From Spinacia oleracea (Eukaryota > Streptophyta > Magnoliopsida > Caryophyllales > Amaranthaceae): a stretch of DNA of 64,000 nucleotides. Location: NCBI RefSeq assembly GCF_020520425.1, contig NC_079492.1, positions 116,781,157-116,845,156 on the forward strand, read 5' to 3'. Made by a program: the position numbers and the translations under genes. The first letter of the stretch is position 1. Each line of letters starts with the position of its first letter. The notes below the pieces were generated by a model, which did no database searches, was not told the DNA's origin, and worked only from the letters and a program-made list of their open reading frames with translations. Shown piece by piece: positions 11,930 through 21,814 of the stretch.

Positions 11930-14850
11930 TCAGAGTATTACACTTATTACATGTTTAATATGAATAGTTTTAACTTTCTAAGACTCATTCCAATCTACTT
12001 ATGCAAATTTAAGGCTTGTTTGGTCGTTAATTCGTTATAGGTCATATTAGGCTAAAATGAGGCTTTTTTGCTCCCAAAAATGAAATAAAGAACCTTAGGA
12101 CTCATTTTAAACATATTAAATGTTTTATATGATTAGTTTTAACTTTACAAGACTTAATCCAATCTATTTATGCACATTCATGACTTCTTTGGCCGTTATA
12201 GGTCATATTTAGGCTAAAATGACATTTTCGCTCCCAACTTTGATCTAACGAACTTAAAAACTAATTTCAAACTTATTACATGATTCATATGATTATTTTT
12301 AACTTTTCAAGACTCAATCCTATCTATTATGCACATTTGAGACTTGTTTGGTCGTTATAGGTCATATTTAAGCTAAAATGAGACATTTTCGCTCCTAACC
12401 TTGAACTAAAGAACCTAAAGACTCGTTTTAAACCCTTTACATGATTAATATGCTTAGTTTTAACTTTCTAAGACTCATTTCAATCTATTTATTCACATTT
12501 AAGGCTTATTGGGTCGTTATAGGTCATATTAAGGCTAAAATGAAGCATTTTCCCTCCCAACTTTGAACTAAAGAACCTAAGGACTCATTTTATACTTATT
12601 ACATGTTTAATATGAATAGTTTTAACTTTCTAACACTCATTCCAATCTACTTATGCAAATTTAAGGCTTGTTTGGTCGTTATAGGTCATATTAGGCTAAA
12701 ATGAGGCTTTTTTGCTCCCAAATATGAAATAAAGAACCTTAGGACTCATTTTAAACATATTAAATGTTTTATATGATTAGTTTTACCTTTACAAGACTTA
12801 ATCCAATCTATTTATGCACATTTATGACTTCTTTGGCCGTTATAGGTCATATTTAGGCTAAAATGACATTTTCGCTCCCAACTTTGATCTAACGAACTTA
12901 AAAACTAATTTCAAACTTATTACATGATTCATATGATTATTTTTAACTTTCTAGGACTCATTCCAATCCATTTATGCACATTTAAGGCTCATTGTGTCGT
13001 TATAGGTCATATTTAGGCTAAAATGACATTTTCGCTCCCAACTTTGAACTTAAGAACCTAATGACTCATTTTAAACTTATTATATGATAAATATGCTTAG
13101 TTTTAAGTTTCTAAGACTTATTCTAATCTATTTATGCACATTTAATGCTTGTTTTATCGTTATAGGTCATATTTAGGATAAAATAAGGCATTTTCGATCC
13201 CAACTTTAAAATAAAGAACCTAAGGACTTATTTTAAACTTATTACATGATTAATATGCTTAGTTTTAAGTTTCTAAGACTTAATCTAACTACTTATACAC
13301 ATTTAAGGCTTGTTTGGTCGTTATAGGACATATTTAGGCTAAAATGACATTTTCGCTCCCAACTATGAACCAAAGAACCTAAGGACTCATTTAAAACTTA
13401 CTAAATGTTTTATATGCTTATTTTTAACTTTCTAGGACTCATTCCAATCCATTTATGCACATTTAAGGCTCATTGTGTCGTTATAGGTCATATTTAGGCT
13501 AAAATGACATTTTCGCTCCCAACTATGAACCAAAGAACCTAAGGACTCATTTTAAACTTACTAAATGTTTTATATGCTTATTTTTAACTTTCTAGGACTC
13601 ATTCCAATCCATTTATGCACATTTAAGGCTCATTGTGTCGTTATAGGTCATATTTAGGCTAAAATGACATTTTCGCTCCCAACTTTGAACTTAAGAACCT
13701 AATGACTCATTTTAAACTTATTATATGATAAATATGCTTAGTTTTAAGTTTCTAAGACTTATTCTAATCTACTTATACCCATTTAATGCTTGTTTGATAG
13801 TTATAGGTCATATTTAGGCTAAAATGAGGCATTTTCGCTCCTAACTTTAAAATAAAGAACCTAAGCACTCATTTTAAACTTAATACATGTTTAATATGCA
13901 TAATTTTAACTTTATAAGACTCGTTCCAATCTATTTATGCACCTTTAAGGCTCATTAGGTCGTTGTAGGTCATATTTAGGCTAAAATGACATTTTCGCTC
14001 CCAACTATGAACTAAAGAACCTAAGGACTCATTTTAAACCTACTAAATGTTTTATATTCTAGTTTTAACTTTCTAGGACTTATTCCAATCCATTTATGCA
14101 CATTTAAGGCTCATTGTGTCGTTATAGGTCATATTTAGGCTAAAATGACATTTTCGCTCCCAACTTTGAACTTAAGAACCTAATGACTCATTTTAAACTT
14201 ATTATATGATAAATATGCTTAGTTTAAGTTTCTAAGACTTATTCTAATCTGTTTATGCACATTTAATGCTTGTTTGATAGTTATAGGTCATATTTAGGCT
14301 AAAATGAGGCATTTTCGCTCCTAACTTTAAAATAAAGAACCTAAGCACGCATTTTAAACTTAATACATGTTTAATATGCATAATTTTAACTTTATAAGAC
14401 TCGTTCCAATCCATTTATGCATATTTAAGTCTCATTGTGTCGTTTTAGGTCATATTTAGGCTAAAATGACATTTTCGCTCCCAACTTTGAACTTAAGAAC
14501 CTAAGGACTCATTTTTAAATTATTATATGATTAATAAGCTTAGTTTTGAGTTTCTAGGACTTATTCTAATCTACTTATACCCATTTAATGCTTGTTTGAT
14601 CGTTATAGGTCATATCTAGGCTAAAATAAGGCATTTTCGCTCCCAACTTTAAAATAAAGAACCTAAGGACTCATTTAAAACTTATTACATGTTTAATATG
14701 CATAATTTCAACGATCTAAGACTCGTTCCAATCTATTTATGCACCTATAGGCTCATTGGGTCGTTATAGGTCATATTTAGGCTAAAATGACATTTTCGAT
14801 CCCAACTTTGAACTAAAGAACCTAAGGACTCATTTTAGACTATTAGGACA
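11930..14850 (+). repeat. Tandem array of a ~160-bp repeat in the inner CACTA
   Basis: About 18 units. Landmark words per unit are CGTTATAGGTCATATTTAGG, CATTTTCGCTCCCAACTTTG and GACTCATTTTAAACTTATTA. Successive CGTTATA landmarks at 12194, 12353, 12515, 12677 and 12838 give spacings of 159-162 bases. Some neighbours are nearly identical (about 13340-13500 and 13500-13660), others more diverged, so local duplication continued over time. There is no coding frame. Confidence 0.92.
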
Positions 14851-14934
14851 TTGTCATTAGTTTCTTGAATGTTAAAATGTGATATTTAATTTGTATTTAA
14901 TCTAATGTTTAATTTAAATTTCTGTTTTTGTAAA

Positions 14935-15070
14935 GGTCTACACTCCGAGGATTGCGCCTTATGCGAGGAATTTGATGTGGTTCGTGAGCAATGGGCTAAG
15001 TTTTTTACAAAACAAGTATTTATTATTGGCTTTAGCGCGCTTGATCGAGTTGGTTTAGTTGTTATAGAAT
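14935..15070 (+). other. Conserved exon-like block shared by both CACTA elements
   Basis: Starting GTCTACACTCCGAGGATTGC after a TTTTGTAAAG tract, the sequence reads VYTPRIAPYARNLMWFVSNG and recurs almost unchanged at about 21108-21240. I do not recognise the family. It may be a transposase remnant or an older captured exon that was present before the two elements diverged. Confidence 0.45.
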
Positions 15071-15289
15071 AAATTTTATATTAAAATCTATGTTTATGTT
15101 GAAATTGGAACATATATTTAAATGTAATATGTGCACTTTGGTTTTGGGATATATAGTATACAAAACTCCAGTTGTTGTTTTTATATTTGTTATACAGGTT
15201 GCGTTATTATATTATTGTTTTGACAGGTTTCTATATTTGGTGCAAGGCACTCTAGGTATCCCTAAACAAAATTAGAATTTTCCCGCCAA

Positions 15290-15688
15290 AAGTGCTTTTT
15301 TGCAGCGTACATATATGTTGTACGCTGCAACAAGGGAAAAAAATTTCGCAAAAATTCAGACTTGTTGCAGCGTACAAATAAATGTACGCTGCAAAAAATT
15401 GAGTAATTCAGACTTGTTGCAGCGTACAAATAAATGTACGCTGCAAAAAGTTGAGTCTTTTGCAGCGTACATATATATGTACGCTGCAACAAGTCCAAAA
15501 TTTTGCCAATTTTTTGGCACTTGTTGCAGCGTACATCTAAAAGCCCGCTGCAACAAATCACTTTTTGCAGCGAACATTGAACGCTGCAACAAGTTCAGAC
15601 TTGTTGCAGGCCCCCCAGTTGCAGCATACGATGTACGCTGCAACAGGGGTCTAAAAGCCAGCTGCAATAAGGGTTTTTTCTACTAGTG
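15290..15688 (+). repeat. 3' subterminal palindromes of the inner CACTA
   Basis: Repeated inverted pairs of TTGCAGCGTACA and TGTACGCTGCAA, separated by a few bases, are followed by the terminal repeat. In En/Spm, short subterminal repeats bind the TNPA protein, and these are the likely counterpart. The 5' end (8964-9200) has related but fewer copies. Confidence 0.85.
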
Positions 15689-15691
15689 TTG

Positions 15692-17067
15692 GTCGGCCGG
15701 GGGTTCAGCATCTCCCCGTCGCGTCGTGGTTCCGGTGGTTGCTCGGCGTCGTGGTTCCGGTGGTTTTGCTATGGTGTGTTCAATTTTTATTTTCGTTTTT
15801 TATTTTCGTTTTCAGATTAGGGTTCAATTTTAGTTTTTGATTTTCGTTTTGATTATTGTTTTTTATTTTCGTTTTTGATTTTCGTTTTGATTTTCGTTTT
15901 GATTTTCGTTTTTGATTTTCGTTTTGATTTTCGTTTTGATTTTCGTTTTGATTTTCGTTTAAGGGAAAAAGCTCTGAGCTTCTTAGTGTAATCCTTTTCT
16001 CTATCCTTCAATTTAATTACCATTATGTTTTATTATTAGGTTTAATTTAGGGTATTCCTAATATGATCGATTTCTGCTTCTATTTTTATAAATTTGCTTC
16101 AATTCATCATGTTGAATCGCATGTTTGACGCTCTAATTAAGCTAAAATCCATCTTGCTAATAATTTATGGTCTGTAAATATGACTATATTGGTTATTTGG
16201 GGATTACCCTTGAACATTTGTTTGCAATAGATGTTAGATGACCCTTTTTCTTGTTTTTTTTTTGGGATTAACCTAGAATTTTGTTTGTTTTGTCATAAAC
16301 TATGCTCATTATGCAACATTAATCTGGAGACAAATGGGTTTTGTAAATACCAATTAGCTCACATTAGCTTTCGTTGTGTTTTCAATTGCATTCCGTTACT
16401 CTGTAGATTAATTGGTGTCAAGCTTCAAGCTTATGAAGTGATTTTTTAGCAGAAAACCTAAGGAATGTCATTGTGTAATTTTACGGTGTTGGTTGGTTGA
16501 TTTCTTGTGGGTTTTTTGTACTTGTTCTACAATTGATTTGACGTTTTTAGGTTCCAAAGGCTCAGGTTTTTGAGAGGTTTGAGCTTGGGAATGGATATTT
16601 GGAGAATAATTTATGAGAGATTAAGAAAACAACAATCACCCTTCTAGCACGGTTCTGTGGTGAATAATAGGGTGAAAGGAGGCAGGTGCCATGTGTTATT
16701 TTATTCTTCTAGCCTTTGTTTTCAGGAAATAAACCACCAGGAGTTCAGGTCTAATCTCAGGCCTTAAGGAACATTTTGATATGTCGGTGATCAATGTATT
16801 TTACTCCGTACTTGTTACCTTTTTGTAATGTTCTTCGTAGGATATCTGTGTTTTTCTGTAATGTTCTTCGTGATAGCAGTTGTTCTCATAGAGTGATAAA
16901 TACTGATAAAGATGCGAGTGTCCAGTTTCTTGCTTTATTCAGCATATCAGCTTCCTCTCCAACTTTTTTTTCTTGTTTATACAAAAAGGGATAGCAGAAG
17001 TGAAATTGTATATGCATGCTCATTTGGCTGGTTTCTTGAATCAACACATTGCTGTATGTTGATGCAG
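15692..17067 (+). other. Outer CACTA interior before the captured CCCH exons
   Basis: A GC-rich start (GTCGTGGTTCCGGTGG twice, 15720-15770) is followed by a simple TTTTGATTTTCG repeat (about 15830-15960) and AT-rich intron-like sequence. A possible exon near 16551-16610 reads VPKAQVFERFELGNGYLE after a TTTTTAG acceptor. I cannot name it. It may be the upstream part of the captured gene. Confidence 0.4.
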
Positions 17068-19012
17068 GTCCAAGACGAGCTTGTTTCTTCCATTAAAGAT
17101 GCAGAGGAAGGACTTTTTCACCTAAAACGTGCCCGGCTGTTACGTGAAGTTGATTCAGCTGTGCAGGACTCTATATATTCCCATAAAGACGCTGCGGTCG
17201 AGCTTATAAATCCAGCAAATTTGGGTGGTTCCCAACTTCCGTGCGAAGACTTAGAGGTAGAACCATTAGATTCTACTAATGTTGAGGCAGAAATATTGGG
17301 AGACCCAAGTTATTTTATTGGATCAAAATGTAGATTCCGCCACATCGATGGGCGTTGGTATAATGGTCAAATTGTTCAGTTGGATGGTTCTTCTTCCGCC
17401 AGAGTTTCTTTCCTCAATCCAACGTCAGAGAAGATGATGGTGAGTTCCTTGTAATCTAAAGCTGGCCCCTGTTGTTATACTCCCCACCACCACAACATTA
17501 TAGTTACTCAATACTTTGTAGGTCTGTATTTGTTGTTTTGTACTTGCTTGTCTTATTATAGCTATATATAGGTAATGGCAGAGTATTTAAATAAGATGCC
17601 TTGTAGGAGGTGCTGTCATTCTTTGGCAGGATGGTTTGTATCTGTTTGTTCTTCCTCGAAGTGGAAGGAAACCCTATCAGTGGTTTGAAACTTAAAGTAG
17701 TATTATTGTTCTGCTTTAGCAAAATGTAGACCCCTAAGTTCAAGCTAGTGGGGATAGGTGGTATAATGGAGTTGGCGGCATGGCACTAGAAGCACCGTTT
17801 TAAAAGTTGTATAGCTATTCTATATTGTGTCTCCCCAATGTTCAAAGGTGGTTTCTTTTGAAGTTAATGGCAAGATCCTATAGGGTTTCGGGAAGTTTTG
17901 GTTCTGTTTCTTTGGCCTTAGGGAGGGAAGTGTCCTTAGGAGTCTTAGGATTCCCAGTTTTTCTGGCTGGAATGCTGGATACAGATGGGAGTTTAGTCTG
18001 ATTTTATATGTGCTTCACAAGCTGGACTCCTAACAAAGCTGAAATACTTTTAACCAGTGGGTTTAGAATTAAACCTAAATACTTCATATTTCTTGCTTGC
18101 AATCTAGATTGGAGTAACCATAAAACTAAAGGCAAATGATAATTTTAACACTGACGTATCTGATATATACAAGTATTAGAATATAACTGCAATCACTAAG
18201 CATGACTGCACGAGTGCTCATGTATCTCTGTATTACTCTACTCTCTTGAAAATCCTAGATGTTTTGAGATGTAGAGGAAGAAAATTAACTGCCTTTTATT
18301 TTCTTTATCTTTATGTACTGATGGTAGACCACAAAGTGCAGATATGCAAGTTCTTCCTTCAACAACGACGTCGATATGGTGCTAACTGCCGGTTATCGCA
18401 TGGTATGTTTGTGAATTGTGTATAATTCTGCTATGCAGAACAGTTAGACTTTGGAGTTTGGAGACAGTTGCTGTGTTGGGTAGTAGGAATTTAAATGGGC
18501 CTAGTGTAGGTGGTCTAATTTGTAAGGGCAGAGTTTAATATTTAATCACTCTAAGCAAAGAATGGTAGCCTAATTTGTTCTGTCTATTTGACCAATCTAG
18601 ATTTTCCAGGTTTACGTACTAATCTTCTTTTGTGATATAAAAGTACAATCTCTGCATCTGTTTCCAGATTCTTTACTTGTAGATTTCCAATATGTAGTTC
18701 AAAATCCCCATATATATATATTGCAGGCCATTTTGGTAATTCCAGCTGTTATCTTACCTAAATATTGTATTGTTATCTGCTACAGGAACACTAATGTCCC
18801 TGTCTTCCCTGAAGAAGTATGTGTCACCTAGTTGGGGGCAGCCATTGGTAGGAGCTAGCATTTTGGCAGTTTCAGGGAATGGAGCTAGCATTTGGAGAGA
18901 GGCTGAACTTGAATCTTGGGACGACAAACTCAATAAAGGCCTGGTTGTATTTCGTGACGATGGAAGCTCAGAGACGGTGGGGGTAGAAGCAATGTCATTA
19001 TCATTCGAGTGA
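17068..19012 (+). pseudogene. Captured CCCH zinc-finger/Tudor protein fragment (ZGPAT-like)
   Basis: Plant ZGPAT-like proteins are nuclear RNA/DNA-associated factors with a CCCH finger, Tudor-like region and G-patch. Three exons read in one frame: 17068-17439 (VQDELVSSIKDAEEGLFHL..., then GSKCRFRHIDGRWYNGQIVQ, the Tudor-like part), 18342-18402 (CKFFLQQRRRYGANCRLSH) and 18786-19012 (SLKKYVSPSWGQ...SWDDKLNKGLVVFRDDGSS). The finger should be C-x7-C-x5-C-x3-H, but its second cysteine is Arg (codon CGT, one transition from TGT), so zinc binding should fail. Reading stops at 19010-19012, before any G-patch. The fragment lacks a start and lies inside the outer CACTA. The family call is by motif recognition. 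Confidence 0.75.
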
Positions 19013-19125
19013 CAGATCGAAGGAGACTGATCATAAGGTTAGAAGTTGTTCACTCTTCTCTTTTCATGCTATTTGACATCTTGTAGCTTCATTTTTGTAA
19101 CATCTTTAAAGATTTATTATTATAG

Positions 19126-19185
19126 ACTCTACGAAGGCTTGCTCAGAACCGTGAGGCAGCAAGGAAAAGTCGGTTGAGGAAAAAA
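19126..19185 (+). pseudogene. Captured single exon of a TGA-type bZIP transcription factor
   Basis: A 60-base exon bounded by TTATAG and GTAAGA. It encodes the basic DNA-binding region RRLAQNREAARKSRLRKK, with the N-x7-R signature of bZIP proteins. The exact wording and exon limits are those of plant TGA (TGACG-binding) factors. The next exon, which would carry the leucine zipper, is absent: intron-like sequence runs into the ~160-bp repeat array at about 19462. It lies 113 bases after the stop of the CCCH fragment, so two unrelated genes are joined within one transposon. Confidence 0.85.
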
Positions 19186-19461
19186 GTAAGACATCTAATT
19201 TTGTTTCTTGCATGTACTTTGGTGTTGGTTAATTATTTAATTTGTTTTCTCATTTAATTAATTAATGGAATTAGCTGAAGAAGGATTCCATGTGGGGAAA
19301 AAATAAGTCATAAAGCTAATATGAAAATCGGCTAAGTTTCTACTTGTTTTTATTTTTTGGTCTTTAACATGCTCTTGTATTATCTTTCTTTTTCTTTCCC
19401 TCCCTTTTTCTTTTTTGAAAATAGGCATAGGTTGTTCTTGGATTTGGGTGGAAATAGGCAT

Positions 19462-21025
19462 ATGATTAGTTGTAACTTTCCAAGACTCAATCCAATCTAT
19501 TTATGTACATTTGAGACTTGTTTGGCTATATAGGTCATATTTAGGCTAAAATGACATTTTCGCTCCCAACTTTGAACTAATGAACCTAAGAACTCATTTC
19601 AAACTTACTACATGATTTATATGATTAGCTTTAACTTTCCAAGACTCAATCCAATCTATTTATGCACATTTGAGACTTGTTTGGCCATTATAGGTCATAA
19701 TTAGGCTAAAATGACAATTTTCGCTCCCAACTTTGAACTAACGAACCTAATGACTCATTTTATTCTTATTACATGATTAATATGCATAGTATTAACTTTA
19801 TAAAACTCATTCTAATCTATGTATGCACATTTGAGACTTTGGTCGTTATAGGTCATAGTTAGGCTAAAATAAGTCATTTTCGCTCCCAATTCATAACTAG
19901 ATAACCTAAGGATTCATTTCAAACTTATTACATGATTAATATGATTAGTTTTAAATTTCCAACACTCGTTCCAATCTATCTCTGCACATTCGAGACTTCT
20001 TTTGCCGTTATAGGTCATATATAGGCTAAAATGTCACTTTTGTTCCCAACTTTGAACTAACGAACCTAAAAACTCATGTCAAACTTAAATACATGATTCA
20101 TATGATTAGTTTCAACTTTCCAAGACTTAATCCAATCTATTTGGTTTAGGCTAAAATGAGGCATTTGCGCTCCTAACTTTGAACTAAAGAACCTAAGGAC
20201 TCATTTTAAACTTTGAAATAAAGAACCTAAGGACTCATTTTAAACTTATTACATGATTAATCTACTTATACCCATTTAATGCTTGTTTGATCGTTATAGG
20301 TCATATCTAGGCTAAAATAAGTCATTTTCGCTCCCAACTTTAAAATAAAGAACCTAAGCACTCATTTTAAACTTAATACATGTTTAATATGCATAATTTT
20401 AACTTTATAAGACTCGTTCCAATCTATTTATGCACCTTTAAGGCTCATTAGGTCGTTGTAGGTCATATTTAGGCTAAAATGACATTTTCGCTCCCAACTA
20501 TGAACTAAAGAACCTAAGGACTCATTTTAAACCTACTAAATGTTTTATATTCTAGTTTTAACTTTCTAGGACTCATTCCAATCCATTTATGCCCATTTAA
20601 GGCTCATTGTGTCGTTTTAGGTCATATTTAGGCTAAAATGACATTTTCGCTCCCAACTTTGAACTTAAGAACCTAAGGACTCATTTTTTAATTATTATAT
20701 GATTAATAAGCTTAGTTTTGAGTTTCTAGGACTTATTCTAATCTACTTATACCCATTTAATGCTTGTTTGATCGTTATAGGTCATATCTAGGCTAAAATA
20801 AGGCATTTTCGCTCCCAACTTTAAAATAAAGAACCTAAGGACTCATTTAAAACTTATTACATGTTTAATATGCATAATTTTAACGATCTAAGACTCGTTC
20901 CAATCTATTTATGTACCTATAGGCTCATTGGGTCATTATAGGTCATATTTAGGCTAAAATGACATTTTCGCTCCTAACTTTGAACTAAAGAACCTAAGGA
21001 CTCATTTTAGACTATTAGGACATTG
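19462..21025 (+). repeat. Tandem array of the ~160-bp repeat in the outer CACTA
   Basis: About nine to ten units of the same family as 11930-14850, with one irregular stretch near 20150-20260 where units are truncated. Some segments (about 20360-20540) are nearly identical to ones in the inner array (about 13860-14040), so an array existed in the common ancestor of the two elements. Confidence 0.9.
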
Positions 21026-21469
21026 TCATTAGTTTCTTGAATGTTAAAATGTGATATTTAATTTGTATTTAATCTAATGTTTAATTTAAATTTCTGTTTT
21101 TGTAAAGGTCTACACTCCGAGGATTGCGCCTTATGCGAGGAATTTGATGTGGTTCGTGAGCAATGGGCTAAGTTTTTTACCAGCAAGTATTTATTATTGG
21201 CTTTAGCGCGCTTGATCGAGTTGGTTTAGTTGTTATAGAATAAATTTTATATTAAAATGTATGTTTATGTTGAAATTGGAACGTATATTTAAATGTAATA
21301 TGTGCACTTAATTTGGTTTTGGGATATATAGTATACAAAACTCCAGTTGTTGTTTTTATATTTGTTATACAGGTTGCGTTATTCTATTATTGTTTTGACA
21401 GGTTTCTATATTTGGTGCAAGGCACTCTAGGTATCCCTAAACAAAATTAGAATTTTCCCGCCAAAAGTG

Positions 21470-21811
21470 CTTTGTTGCAGCGTACATATATATTGTACGC
21501 TGCAACAAGGGAAAAAAATTTCGCAAAAATTCAGACTTGTTGCAGCGTACAAATAAATGTACGCTGCAAAAAGTTGAGTCTTTTGCAGCGTACATATATA
21601 TGTACGCTGCAACAAGTCCAAATTTTTGCCAATTTTTTGGCACTTGTTGCAGCGTACATACATATGTACGCTGCAAAAAACACCTTTTAGCAGCGAACAT
21701 TGTACGCTGCAACAAGTTCAGACTTGTTGCAGGCCCCCCAGTTGCAGCATACGATGTACGCTGCAACAGGGGTCTAAAAGCCCGCTGCAATAAGGGTTTT
21801 TTCTACTAGTG
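21470..21811 (+). repeat. 3' subterminal palindromes of the outer CACTA
   Basis: The same TTGCAGCGTACA/TGTACGCTGCAA pairs as at 15290-15688, but one pair fewer. Short antisense and sense frames across this tract are by-products of the palindromes. Confidence 0.85.
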
Positions 21812-21814
21812 GCA

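Larger units (their letters stand above)
8964..15688 (+). mobile_element. Inner CACTA transposon carrying a MATE gene fragment
   Basis: Starts CACTAGTAGAAAAAACCC at 8964 and ends GGGTTTTTTCTACTAGTG at 15688, with duplication TTG at 8961-8963 and 15689-15691. Its 5' ~200 bp and 3' ~750 bp closely match those of the outer element, so they are siblings, yet the cargo differs. Layout: terminal palindromes, a pyrimidine-rich UTR-like tract (9240-9440), seven MATE exons (9953-11685), a ~160-bp repeat array (about 11930-14850), a conserved block (about 14850-15290) and terminal palindromes. No transposase is visible. It must be younger than the outer element it splits. Confidence 0.93.
8438..21811 (+). 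mobile_element. Outer CACTA (En/Spm-type) transposon carrying host gene pieces
   Basis: Starts CACTAGTAGAAAAAACCC at 8438 and ends with the reverse complement of that motif (GGGTTTTTTCTACTAGTG) at 21811. The 3-bp duplication GCA is at 8435-8437 and 21812-21814. Three-base duplications and CACTA ends define the superfamily. Without the nested element it is about 6.6 kb. It holds simple TTTTGATTTTCG repeats, exons of a CCCH/Tudor protein gene, one bZIP exon, a ~160-bp repeat array and terminal palindromes. No transposase reading frame was seen, so it is judged non-autonomous and of Pack-CACTA type. Strand is assigned by the cargo orientation. Confidence 0.93.

Noticed and set aside
11930-14850. 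Possible centromeric satellite.
   Set aside because: The monomer length would fit, but the array is short and lies within the borders of a CACTA transposon, with a second array at the same place in its sibling.
15300-15690. Regularly spaced palindromic repeats that at first sight resemble a CRISPR array.
   Set aside because: This is plant DNA, the repeats are inverted pairs with variable short gaps and no unique spacers, and they lie exactly inside CACTA termini.
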